NCBI GenBank assembly: GCA_944384985.1
Contig: CALWVM010000004.1
Location: 62,001 to 126,000 of the forward strand
Length of the DNA: 64,000 nucleotides
Reading direction: 5' to 3'
DNA from: an uncultured Clostridia bacterium
GTDB taxonomy: Bacteria > Bacillota > Clostridia > Oscillospirales > Acutalibacteraceae
Shown here: piece after piece, positions 42,746 to 50,804 of the stretch
Layout: the number at the start of each line of letters is the position of its first letter
Numbering within the stretch: position 1 is the first letter of the stretch
Notes under the pieces: generated by a model
Told to the model about the DNA's origin: nothing
The model's database searches: none
What the model saw: only the letters and a program-made list of their open reading frames with translations
Translations under genes and position numbers: made by a program

Positions 42746-42773
42746 ATTATACCATAATTCCTTTCTTTGTCAA
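42746..42773 (-). promoter_or_regulatory. Promoter of the aminotransferase/aldolase operon
   Basis: Minus strand TTGACA (42768-42773), 16-bp spacer, TATAAT (42746-42751), with a TGG extension before the -10. Confidence 0.82.
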
Positions 42774-43370
42774 CGCTTTTTTCGTGAAAATTGAGAACAA
42801 AATGAAATTTTTTTGAAAAGGACGGACGGTTTTAGTTATCTTTTAACTAAAGCGGCTCTTTTCGACTGTTGTCGTGTGAATTCTCCCGACATTATAGTTA
42901 ATTTCTGACTATATTAAACCTGCACATTTTCTGTCTGCTGTTTCGTGCAAAGCATCCGCCGCCGTCAACAATTGTGCAGCTGCCCGGCCGCCGCCGCGGC
43001 GGAACCGGGGGGTTCCGCCGGGTGTATGGGCCGCCGGGTGTTTGGAAAATGCATTTTGCGCGCGGAAAATATGCAAATCTGCCGGTGCCCGTTCCGTTCT
43101 CCCCGCCTTTCCCGCGTCCGAAGGCACCGGCTGCGGTTGGGGGGGGAGGCAGGTGATCTGTCCGAATTGCCGGGCGGCGTTTGAATGCACGGCACTGCGA
43201 TGCGTGACAAGCGCATCCTATCCGGGTTTATTTCGCTACATAAAGGTGTTTCCTTCCACGGGCTGCCGTTTTGCGTCGCTTTATACGGCAAAACGCCAAA
43301 ACCTGACGCATCTTGCGCCGCAGTTGTAATTTTTTTCTTGAATACACTACAGGTTTATGGTAAAATGTAC
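42774..43370. other. Long regulatory interval between the two arms of the catabolic module
   Basis: No gene is seen. Two AT-rich dyads lie close together: TTTAGTTA-TCTTT-TAACTAAA (42831-42851) and TATAGT...ACTATA (42893-42913). Both are built on AGTTA/TAACT half-sites and could bind one regulator. From about 42950 to 43330 the sequence is GC-rich with inverted repeats (for example GGCGGAACC with GGTTCCGCC). Short frames here have no ribosome sites. Confidence 0.5.
42831..42851. promoter_or_regulatory. Inverted repeat TTTAGTTA-N5-TAACTAAA
   Basis: Perfect 8-bp arms with a 5-bp spacer, about 60 bp upstream of the aminotransferase -35. It is a candidate operator or activator site of the catabolic module. 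Confidence 0.5.
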
Positions 43371-43413
43371 TATAATGCTTTACGCTTTGAACGGCCAAAG
43401 GAGCAAACGAGAA

Positions 43414-44073
43414 ATGGACCTGCAAAAGCATCACAAGCCGACTTTTGACAACATCGCCCCCGAAAAGCGGCAGCGCATTCTGGACGCGGCGACAGTGGAG
43501 TTTTCCCTGCACGGCTTCGAGAACGCCAACATGACCACCATCGCGAAAAAGGCGCAGGTCAGCGTCGGCTCGCTTTATAAATACTTTGAAAGCAAGCAGG
43601 ATCTGTTTCTGACCGTTGTGCAGCACAGCATCCGCAGCATGACGGAGCTGCTCACCCGGCTTGCCGAAAGCCCGGAGGATATCCTCGTTAAGGTCGAGCG
43701 GATCCTCCGTGAGATCCAGCGCACTTCCAAAGAGAACGGCGTGCTGCTGCGCCTTTATAACGGCATGACCGCCGAGATCAACCCGCGCTTCGCTTCGCAG
43801 TTCGCCTATGAAATGGAATCGCTTACGGCGCGCATTTACCGCATTGCGATCGAAGAAGGCAAAAAAGCGGGCGACATTCGGGAGGACATCGACGCGCCCT
43901 TTGCCGCCTGGCTTTTGGACAACATCTTTATGTCCCTGCAATTTTCCTATGCCTGCGACTACTACATCGAGCGGTTCCGCATTTATGCGGGCAACGACAT
44001 CACCGAACGGGATGATTTTGTGGTGGACCAGTGTTTGAAATTTGTGAAAGCCGCATTGAAAAAGCAAAACTGA
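43414..44073 (+). CDS. TetR-family transcriptional regulator
   Basis: The 219-residue protein has a TetR N-terminal DNA-binding domain (RQRILDAATVEFSLHGFENANMTTIAKKAQVSVGSLYKYFESKQDLFL) and a helical ligand-binding C-terminal domain. The ATG at 43414 is preferred because AAAGGAG lies 10 bp upstream; upstream in-frame ATGs lack such a site. A TATAAT (43371-43376) precedes it, with a poor -35. The kinase gene follows after 17 bp. It probably controls the kinase and the divergent aldolase/aminotransferase operon in response to a sugar-derived ligand. Confidence 0.9.
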   Translation: MDLQKHHKPTFDNIAPEKRQRILDAATVEFSLHGFENANMTTIAKKAQVSVGSLYKYFESKQDLFLTVVQHSIRSMTELLTRLAESPEDILVKVERILREIQRTSKENGVLLRLYNGMTAEINPRFASQFAYEMESLTARIYRIAIEEGKKAGDIREDIDAPFAAWLLDNIFMSLQFSYACDYYIERFRIYAGNDITERDDFVVDQCLKFVKAALKKQN

Positions 44074-44090
44074 CTGTTGGAGGTCTTGAT

Positions 44091-45710
44091 ATGGTAAATC
44101 CGGTATATGTGCTTGCCTATGACGTCGGCACGACAGGCGTAAAGACCTGCCTGTTCGCCATTACGGACAAGATCGAGCTCTTGGCCGCGGCAAGCGAGGG
44201 GTACAACCTGTATGTGCTGCCCGGCGGCGGCGCGGAGCAGGATCCGGACGAGTGGTGGGACGCCATGGTCAAAAGCACCCGCACCGTCATGGGCAAGGTC
44301 AAGGTGGACAAAAAAGATATCGCGGGCATTTCGTTCTGCTCGCAGATGCAGGGGCTTGTGCTCGTGGACAAGGATGGCCACGCCGTGCGCCGTGCGATGA
44401 GCTATATGGATCAGCGCGCGCGCGAGGAGCTTAAGAAAGGGATCGCCTACGGTCCGCAGATTGCGGGCGCGTATGTGCCGAAGCTTTTGAAGACCCTGCA
44501 GGTTACCGGCGCCGTTGCAAGCTCGGTCAAGGATCCCGTTTGGAAATACAAATGGGTCGAAGCGCACGAGCCGGACGTATTTGAGCGCGTATACAAATGG
44601 CTGGACGTTAAGGAATACCTGATCTGCCGCATGACCGGCGAATTCGTGATGACGCCCGACTCCGCTTTCGGCGCGCTGCTGTATGACATCCGCAAGGGCA
44701 GAGAGGGCTGGAGCCCCGAAATGTGCAAGCTGTACGGCGTGCAGGAAAAGCATTTGGCAAAGATCGTGCGCAGCACGGACCGCGTCGGCAAGCTGCGCAA
44801 GCAGCAGGCGGAAGAGCTCGGCCTTGAAGAAGGCACCTCGGTCTTCGGCGGCGGCGGCGACGCTTCGCTCATCGGCGTGGGCGCGGGCTCGGTCGATCTC
44901 GGCGACACGCACATCTATTCCGGTACCTCGGGCTGGGTCTCGACCGTTGTAGACAAGAGCGTTGTGGACGCAAGCGCGATGATCGCCGCAATCGTCGGCG
45001 CGCGCGAGGGCTACTTCAACTACTTTGCGGAGCTTGAGACGGCGGCAAAATGCGTGGAATGGGTCAAGGACCACCTGGCGCTTGACGAAATCGACATTTA
45101 CCTCGACAAACGCCACGACCTGAAGCATCACCATGAGGACCGCGAGGTTGTGTATACCAATTTGTACGACTACATGATGGCGGTCGTGGACACCGTCCCC
45201 GCAGGTGCGGGCGGCGTGATCTTTACCCCGTGGCTGCACGGCAACCGCTGCCCGTTTGAGGACCCGAACGCGCGCGGCATGTTCTTCAACATCAGCTTGG
45301 AGACGGGAAAATCCGAAATGATCCGCGCGGTCGTGGAGGGCGTTTGCTACCACCTGCGCTGGATGCTGGAGACGCAGGCAAAGAAGGTCAAGACCGCCGA
45401 CGTGATCCGTTTCGTCGGCGGCGGGGCGTTAAGCGACATCACCTGCCAGATCATGGCGGACTGCACCGGCAAGGTCATTGAGACCGTGGACAGCCCGCAG
45501 AACATCGGTGCAGTCGGTGCGGCGGCAACCATCGCAGTCGGCACGGAGCTCATCAAGGATCTGGGCGAAGCGAAGAAGCTCATTCCCGCGGCAAAGACCT
45601 TCTATCCGAACGAGGCCAACAAAGCGGTCTATGACCGCAACTTCGCGGTGTATAAGAACCTGTACAAAGCGAACAAAGCAAACTTCGCCATGCTCAATGC
45701 GGACGCGTAA
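44091..45710 (+). CDS. FGGY-family carbohydrate kinase (xylulokinase-like)
   Basis: The 539-residue protein has the two actin-like FGGY domains: AYDVGTTGVKTCLF (phosphate 1), FCSQMQGLVLVD, YSGTSGWVSTVV, GAGGVIFTPWLHGNRCPFEDP and IRFVGGGALSDITCQIMADCTG. These kinases phosphorylate ketopentoses, ketohexoses, polyols or glycerol. The QMQG and GNRCP segments are xylulokinase-like, but the exact sugar cannot be read from the sequence. It is longer than typical XylB (about 480-500). The ATG has GGAGG 8 bp upstream. It is coupled to the tetR gene and is the likely first step before the tandem aldolase. Confidence 0.88.
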   Translation: MVNPVYVLAYDVGTTGVKTCLFAITDKIELLAAASEGYNLYVLPGGGAEQDPDEWWDAMVKSTRTVMGKVKVDKKDIAGISFCSQMQGLVLVDKDGHAVRRAMSYMDQRAREELKKGIAYGPQIAGAYVPKLLKTLQVTGAVASSVKDPVWKYKWVEAHEPDVFERVYKWLDVKEYLICRMTGEFVMTPDSAFGALLYDIRKGREGWSPEMCKLYGVQEKHLAKIVRSTDRVGKLRKQQAEELGLEEGTSVFGGGGDASLIGVGAGSVDLGDTHIYSGTSGWVSTVVDKSVVDASAMIAAIVGAREGYFNYFAELETAAKCVEWVKDHLALDEIDIYLDKRHDLKHHHEDREVVYTNLYDYMMAVVDTVPAGAGGVIFTPWLHGNRCPFEDPNARGMFFNISLETGKSEMIRAVVEGVCYHLRWMLETQAKKVKTADVIRFVGGGALSDITCQIMADCTGKVIETVDSPQNIGAVGAAATIAVGTELIKDLGEAKKLIPAAKTFYPNEANKAVYDRNFAVYKNLYKANKANFAMLNADA

Positions 45711-45738
45711 CGCGCAAAGAAAATTACAGAACAGAAGA

Positions 45739-45772
45739 AAGCAGCCGAGGGCAAATGCCCTCGGCTGCTTTT
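45739..45772. terminator. Shared terminator of FGGY kinase and the downstream convergent nuclease gene
   Basis: A 14-bp perfect stem (AAGCAGCCGAGGGC with its complement, loop AAAT) flanked by A-rich and T-rich sequence. Confidence 0.88.
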
Positions 45773-45785
45773 GGATTCGGTTTCC

Positions 45786-46916
45786 TTATTCCACTTCCAG
45801 CACCGCGCCGACGGCGTAGTGGTCGGAAACGTAGGTCCCGTCCACCTGTTGCGCATACACGGTGTGGGAAACGGACGAAAGCGCGGCGTTCGTAAAGATG
45901 AAGTCGATCGCGCGCCCTGCGGTCTGTTCGCCCCAGGCGTGATACGTTGGCTGTGTATCCGCGCTTGCGGGCTGCGCATTGACAAAACCGGCTGCTTCAA
46001 GCGCGGTGCACGCCGAACCGCTGCGGTACTGATTAAAGTCGCCCGTAATGACGACGGGGAAGTTCCCGCCGTAGCGGGACGCGAGCGCCCCGGCGCGTTC
46101 GGCGATCAGCCTGCCGCCCAGCGTGCGCGCCGCTTCGCTTGCATTGTCCAGATGCGTATTAAAATGCGCATAGGTAAAGCCCGTCGTTTTATTTTGCAGC
46201 ACCACATACGAGCAGATACGGTTGCAGCCCGCGCCGGGATATGACGACGCAACATCCGGCGTTTCGGAGAGCCAGAATGTGCCGCTTTCCAAAAGCGTGT
46301 ATTTGTCCGCGAGATAAAAGATCCCGCACATCTCGGACTGCGTTTCGTTGGCATCGCCGCCGCGCTTGACGCCGTAATAGGCGTATTCGGGCAGCAGGGT
46401 TTTCATTCTGGATACCCAATTCGAGTTGATCTCCTGCACGCCGACAGAGTCGGGTGCGATCGCTTCGATCTGCTCGGCGAAGAGCGGGGCACGGCGCGCG
46501 GACCAAGTGCCGTCCAAAAGGCTGCCCCAGGGCGCGGCAGTGTTATAGCTCATCACGGTCAGGCGCGTGCCGCTGTAAAGGCTGCCGAGGTCGCGGATCT
46601 CGCCCGTTTCCGGGTTATAGGCACGTTTGACGCGAAGCCCCGCCGCCACCTGCAGCGTCCAGCGCGCATCCGTTGCGGAGACCGCTCCGTCGCGATTCAT
46701 GTCGAGCCGGTCCGCCCATGCCGCGGTGACCTCGCGCATACCCGCCGCGATCTGCAAAATCTGGCGCGCGTCGGCCGCGCTGACGTCGTCGTCGCCCGTG
46801 ATGTCACCGAGCACAACTTCCCCCGCCGCGAGCGTATCGTCCGCCGCGTGGGCGGGCAGAAGACAGACGGCAAACAGGCAGGCAAGCACTAAAATCCATG
46901 CGCACAGTTTTTTCAT
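45786..46916 (-). CDS. Secreted endonuclease/exonuclease/phosphatase-fold protein with N-terminal dockerin-like module
   Basis: The 376-residue protein has a signal peptide (MKKLCAWILVLACLFAVCLLPAHA). Two dockerin-like calcium repeats follow (GDITGDDDVSAADARQILQIAAGMR; DMNRDGAVSATDARWTLQVAAGLR). The EEP catalytic domain starts at about residue 115, with SYNTAAPWGS, VGVQEINSNW, HFNTHLDNAS, VVITGDFNQY, IDFIF and SDHYAVGA. EEP enzymes include DNase I-like nucleases and phosphodiesterases. Start at 46916: an upstream GTG is too close to AAAGGAG. The catalytic part closely matches the next gene upstream, so this is a tandem duplication with a swapped surface-targeting region. Confidence 0.86.
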   Translation of the reverse strand: MKKLCAWILVLACLFAVCLLPAHAADDTLAAGEVVLGDITGDDDVSAADARQILQIAAGMREVTAAWADRLDMNRDGAVSATDARWTLQVAAGLRVKRAYNPETGEIRDLGSLYSGTRLTVMSYNTAAPWGSLLDGTWSARRAPLFAEQIEAIAPDSVGVQEINSNWVSRMKTLLPEYAYYGVKRGGDANETQSEMCGIFYLADKYTLLESGTFWLSETPDVASSYPGAGCNRICSYVVLQNKTTGFTYAHFNTHLDNASEAARTLGGRLIAERAGALASRYGGNFPVVITGDFNQYRSGSACTALEAAGFVNAQPASADTQPTYHAWGEQTAGRAIDFIFTNAALSSVSHTVYAQQVDGTYVSDHYAVGAVLEVE

Positions 46917-46946
46917 CGCATCCACGCTCCTTTAAGGCCTTGTGTT

Positions 46947-47867
46947 TTATTCGGCTTGGAGTTCTGCGCCGACAGCATAGTGGTCGGAAACATAGGTCCC
47001 GTCGGACGTGCCCGCGTACACCGTGTGCGAAACCGTCCGAAACGCATCGTTCCGGAAAATAAAGTCGATCGCGCGCCCGGTGGTTTCCGTCCCCCAGTTG
47101 TGGTAGGTGGGGCGGTTGTCTTTGGCGGCGTCCTGCGTGTTGGTAAAGCCCGCCGCCTCCAGCGCGGCGCACGCCGTGCCGTCGCGATTCTGGTTGAAAT
47201 CGCCTGTAATGACCACCGGCAGATTCCCGTCATAGCTTTCAACCAATGCTTCGACGCGTTCGGCAATCAGGTTCCCGCCCAGGGTGCGCGCTTCCTCGCT
47301 GACATTGTCGAGATGCGTGTTGAAATGCGCGTAGGTAAGCCCAGTTTCATGATTCCGAAGCACGACATAGGAGCAGACGCGGTTACAGCCCGCGTCGGGG
47401 TATTTGGATTCCGTGTCGGGCGTATCCGAGATCCAGAACGTGCCGCTGTCCAAAAGCTCGTATTTGTCTTTCAGATAAAAAATTCCGCACATTTCGGAGG
47501 TCTTTTCGCTCCCGTCGCCGCCGCGCTTGACGCCGTAATAGGCGTATGCAGGCAGCTGCTCCTCCATCTTTTCGACCCACTTCGAGTTGATCTCCTGCAC
47601 GCCCATGGAGTCAGGCGCGATGCTCAGGATCTGCGCTGCAAAAAGCTTTTCGCGTTTGCCGGAGGATGTCCCGTCCCAAATGCTGCCCCAGGGCGCGGCG
47701 GTGTTGTAGCTGAGTACCATCACGCGTCCCGAATTGTCGGCAAGGCGGGCCTGAAGCGTCGCATCCGACGGGGCGGTCTCCTCGACGCGGTCGTCGTCCC
47801 CGCAGCCCGCAAGCACGCCGCAAAGCATGGCGGCAAGCAGAAAAATGGCAAGTATCCTTCTTTTCAT
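46947..47867 (-). CDS. EEP-fold lipoprotein (paralogue of the dockerin-bearing protein)
   Basis: The 306-residue protein has a lipoprotein signal peptide with lipobox LAGC and then a charged linker. The same catalytic domain follows: LSYNTAAPWGS, MGVQEINSKW, YYGVKRGGDGSE, AHFNTHLDNVS, ITGDFNQNRDG, IDFIFRND and SDHYAVGAEL. It is expected to sit on the outer face of the membrane. It begins 17 bp after nfo with GGGAGG upstream, and the dockerin-bearing paralogue follows after 30 bp. A role in extracellular DNA or phosphodiester scavenging is plausible but not shown by the sequence. Confidence 0.87.
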   Translation of the reverse strand: MKRRILAIFLLAAMLCGVLAGCGDDDRVEETAPSDATLQARLADNSGRVMVLSYNTAAPWGSIWDGTSSGKREKLFAAQILSIAPDSMGVQEINSKWVEKMEEQLPAYAYYGVKRGGDGSEKTSEMCGIFYLKDKYELLDSGTFWISDTPDTESKYPDAGCNRVCSYVVLRNHETGLTYAHFNTHLDNVSEEARTLGGNLIAERVEALVESYDGNLPVVITGDFNQNRDGTACAALEAAGFTNTQDAAKDNRPTYHNWGTETTGRAIDFIFRNDAFRTVSHTVYAGTSDGTYVSDHYAVGAELQAE

Positions 47868-47884
47868 CCGAATTCCTCCCTGTT

Positions 47885-48730
47885 TTATCCTATACGTTGT
47901 AAAATCGCTTGAATTTCCGAAGCATGGCCGTCTGTATCCGTCGGGGTCTCGAGCTCAAAGGGCAAGTGCCGCAGCTGCGGGTGCGTGACCACGCGGCAGA
48001 GCGCCTCCATGCCGATCTCGCCTTTCCCGAGCAGGGCGTGGCGGTCCTTGTGGCTGCCGCAGGGGTTCAGGCTGTCGTTCAGGTGAATGCAGTAAAGCTT
48101 TCGGAGGCCGATCTCGCGGTCAAATTCCTCGAGCACCCCATCGAGGTTCGATGCAATGTCATATCCCGCGTCCCAGACATGGCAGGTATCGAGGCATACG
48201 CCGACTTTCTCCTGCAGCTCGACCCGGTCGAGGATCGCGTGCAGCTCCGAAAAGCTTCTGCCGACCTCGCTGCCCTTACCCGCCATCGTTTCCAAAAGCA
48301 CGGTCGTTTGCATTTCGGGCGTGAGCAGCCGGTTCAAAAGCTCCGCGATCGCCTCCACCGCCGTTTCCAGCGGCTGCTTCAGCCGTGAGCCGGGGTGGAA
48401 ATTGTAAAAATTGCCGGGCAGATGTTCCATCCGCCGCAGATCGTCCGCGAGCATTTCGCCTGCAAGCTCGCGCACACGCTCGTCGGGCGAACAGGGATTG
48501 AGCGTGTACGGCGCGTGCGCCACGACGGGGGCGAACCCGTTTTCTGCAAGAAATGCCCGCAGCGCCGCCACATCTGCTTCGTCGAGCGGTTTTGCCGCCG
48601 CACCGCGCGGGTTGCGCAGGAAAAACTGCATGGTGTTCATGCCCGCGTCTTTTGCCTCTTTCCCCATATGCAGAAATCCCTTGGCGCAGGAAAGGTGCGC
48701 GCCAAGTGCGTATGTTTTCGTTTGCGTCAT
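47885..48730 (-). CDS. nfo: Deoxyribonuclease IV (endonuclease IV)
   Basis: This 281-residue AP endonuclease acts in base-excision repair. It has a TIM-barrel with the metal ligands of Nfo: GAHLSCAKGF, HAPYTLNPC, NFHPGSR, LLETMAGKGSEVG, CLDTCHVWDAGYD, CIHLNDSLNPCGSHKDRH and FELETP. The family signature segments HLNDS and KDRH are clear. It follows recG by 15 bp in the same orientation, so DNA repair genes are grouped. Confidence 0.95.
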   Translation of the reverse strand: MTQTKTYALGAHLSCAKGFLHMGKEAKDAGMNTMQFFLRNPRGAAAKPLDEADVAALRAFLAENGFAPVVAHAPYTLNPCSPDERVRELAGEMLADDLRRMEHLPGNFYNFHPGSRLKQPLETAVEAIAELLNRLLTPEMQTTVLLETMAGKGSEVGRSFSELHAILDRVELQEKVGVCLDTCHVWDAGYDIASNLDGVLEEFDREIGLRKLYCIHLNDSLNPCGSHKDRHALLGKGEIGMEALCRVVTHPQLRHLPFELETPTDTDGHASEIQAILQRIG

Positions 48731-48745
48731 AAATTCTCCTTTGTC

Positions 48746-50779
48746 TTACCCGATATTGGCGGCGGCAAACATCTTGTCCGTCTGTTTTCGAAGCGCGGCG
48801 TGCGCGGGGTCGGAAAGCGTCGGGTCGCGGGCAAGCAGTGCCTCCGCCGCGTGCCGCACGGTCACGAGCATTTTCGTGTCGCGCAGCAAGTCTGCGAGGT
48901 GCAGTGCGGGCAGCCCGTGCTGGCGTTTGCCGAAGAAATCGCCCGGCCCGCGCAGCTTTAAGTCGGCGTCGGCGATCTTAAAGCCGTCGGTTGTCTCGCA
49001 CAGCACATTGAAACGCGCTTTTGCCTCTTCATTCTGCGCGTCGGAAATCAGGATGCAAGTGGATTTTTCGCTGCCGCGCCCGACCCTGCCGCGCAGCTGG
49101 TGCAGCTGTGATAGGCCGAAGCGTTCGGCGTTCTCGATTACCATCACCACAGCGTTGGGCACATCCACGCCGACCTCGATGACGACCGTGGAGACGAGCA
49201 GGTCGATCTCCCCCGCCGCAAATGCACGCATGACCGCATCCTTTTCCTTCGGCTTCATGCGCCCGTGCAAAAGCCCCAGGCGATAGCCGCGGAACACGCC
49301 GCTTTGCAGTTTTTCATAGTATTCCTGCGCGGGGACAAGGTTGCTTTCGCCCTCTTCCACAAGCGGGCAGACGATGTAACACTGCAAACCCCGTTGGATA
49401 TGTTTTTTCAGAAAATTATAGATGCGCGGGCGGTACGATGTGCCGACGCAATAGGTCTCCACAGGCTGCCGCCCGGGGGGCAGTTCGTCGAGCACCGAAA
49501 CATTCAGATCCCCGTACAGCATCAGCCCGAGCGTGCGCGGGATGGGCGTTGCGGACATGACTAAGATGTGGGGATTATCGCCCTTTGCTGCAAGCGAAGC
49601 GCGCTGGGCGACGCCGAAGCGGTGCTGCTCGTCCGTTACCACAAGCCCCAAGCGACAGAAATCCACATCCTGCTGAATGAGCGCGTGCGTCCCGACCGCA
49701 AGCTGCACGGAGCCGTCTGCCAGCGCAGCCTTGACCGCGCGTTTTTCGGCGGCAGTCATGGATCCCGTCAAAAGCGCGGTATGTACGTTTGTGCCCGCAA
49801 AGAAATTTTCAAACGTGCGCAGGTGCTGTTCAGCGAGCACTTCGGTCGGTGCCATCACCGCCGACTGCAACCCGTTTGCCGCCGCCGTATACACAAGCGC
49901 CGCCGCAACGGCGGTCTTTCCCGAGCCGACGTCACCCTGCAAAAGGCGGTTCATCGGCTCGCCCGATCGCATATCCGCCACCGCTTCACGCACGGCGCGC
50001 TTCTGGGCGTTCGTCATGGTAAAAGGCAAGTGCGCCGCAAAGCGTGCCGTTTCGTCATGCGTGACTACGCAGCCCGTTGAAAGCGTCTGCGTGCGGCTTT
50101 TCATTTGCAGAAGCCCGAGCTGCAAGAGGAACAGCTCATCGAAAATCAGCCGTTTGCGCGCGGTTTCGAGCGCGGCGTTGTCTTTCGGGAAATGGATGCT
50201 GTGTATGGCTTCGTCCAGCGTGCAAAGCCCGTTTCGCACGCGCACTTCTTCGGGAAGGAAATCGGGGATGGGCGCGTCGAGCGAATCAAGCGCGTTCTGC
50301 ACACAGCGTTCGATCGTTTTGGAAGGCAGTGCGGAACTCGACGGGTAGATCGGCCGGATGCGGCGGGCGCTTTGCGGCTTCTGGAACAGCGGGGACGCCA
50401 TTTCACGCGCGCCGTATTTATTGCGCGCAGCCTTGCCGAAAAAGAGGTATTCCTCGCCCTCGTGCAGCTGATTGCCGATGTATTTGTTGTTGAAAAAGGT
50501 CAGGTTTAAAAGCCCTTCGCCGTCGGTGACGGTGGTTTTATAGAGCAGCAGCCCGCCCGGCACGCGGATCTTTGTCGGCTGGTGGCAGACGGTGGCGCGA
50601 ATGCAGCAGGTCTCGTTTTCGGGCATTTCGCGGATGGGCACAATGCGGCTCCAATCCTCATACGCACGCGGATAATAGCGCAGAAGGGCGCCGACCGACG
50701 TGACCGAAAGCTTTTCGAACGCTTTGGCACGCGTCGGGCCGACACCCTTGACATATTGAATCGGTGCTTTGAGCTGCAT
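48746..50779 (-). CDS. recG: ATP-dependent DNA helicase RecG
   Basis: The 677-residue helicase remodels stalled forks and branched DNA. It has an N-terminal wedge with OB fold (YVKGVGPTRAKAFEKL; CCIRATVCHQP), Walker A in LLQGDVGSGKTAVAAALVY, a DEQH box in VVTDEQHRFGVAQR, motif III MSATPIPRTLGLMLYGDL, and the C-terminal helicase part with LRGRVGRGSEKS followed by FNVLCETTDGFKIADADLKLRGPGDFFGKRQHG. The length is normal. It lies 25 bp after yloV in the yloU-yloV-recG order known from Bacillota. Confidence 0.97.
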   Translation of the reverse strand: MQLKAPIQYVKGVGPTRAKAFEKLSVTSVGALLRYYPRAYEDWSRIVPIREMPENETCCIRATVCHQPTKIRVPGGLLLYKTTVTDGEGLLNLTFFNNKYIGNQLHEGEEYLFFGKAARNKYGAREMASPLFQKPQSARRIRPIYPSSSALPSKTIERCVQNALDSLDAPIPDFLPEEVRVRNGLCTLDEAIHSIHFPKDNAALETARKRLIFDELFLLQLGLLQMKSRTQTLSTGCVVTHDETARFAAHLPFTMTNAQKRAVREAVADMRSGEPMNRLLQGDVGSGKTAVAAALVYTAAANGLQSAVMAPTEVLAEQHLRTFENFFAGTNVHTALLTGSMTAAEKRAVKAALADGSVQLAVGTHALIQQDVDFCRLGLVVTDEQHRFGVAQRASLAAKGDNPHILVMSATPIPRTLGLMLYGDLNVSVLDELPPGRQPVETYCVGTSYRPRIYNFLKKHIQRGLQCYIVCPLVEEGESNLVPAQEYYEKLQSGVFRGYRLGLLHGRMKPKEKDAVMRAFAAGEIDLLVSTVVIEVGVDVPNAVVMVIENAERFGLSQLHQLRGRVGRGSEKSTCILISDAQNEEAKARFNVLCETTDGFKIADADLKLRGPGDFFGKRQHGLPALHLADLLRDTKMLVTVRHAAEALLARDPTLSDPAHAALRKQTDKMFAAANIG

Positions 50780-50804
50780 AATTTCGCCCCCGTCCGCTTC
50801 TGCT

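Noticed and set aside
43149-43330. CPNC-containing frame in the tetR upstream region suggestive of a zinc ribbon
   Set aside because: Only one Cys-x-x-Cys, no start with a ribosome site, and the sequence runs into the tetR promoter.
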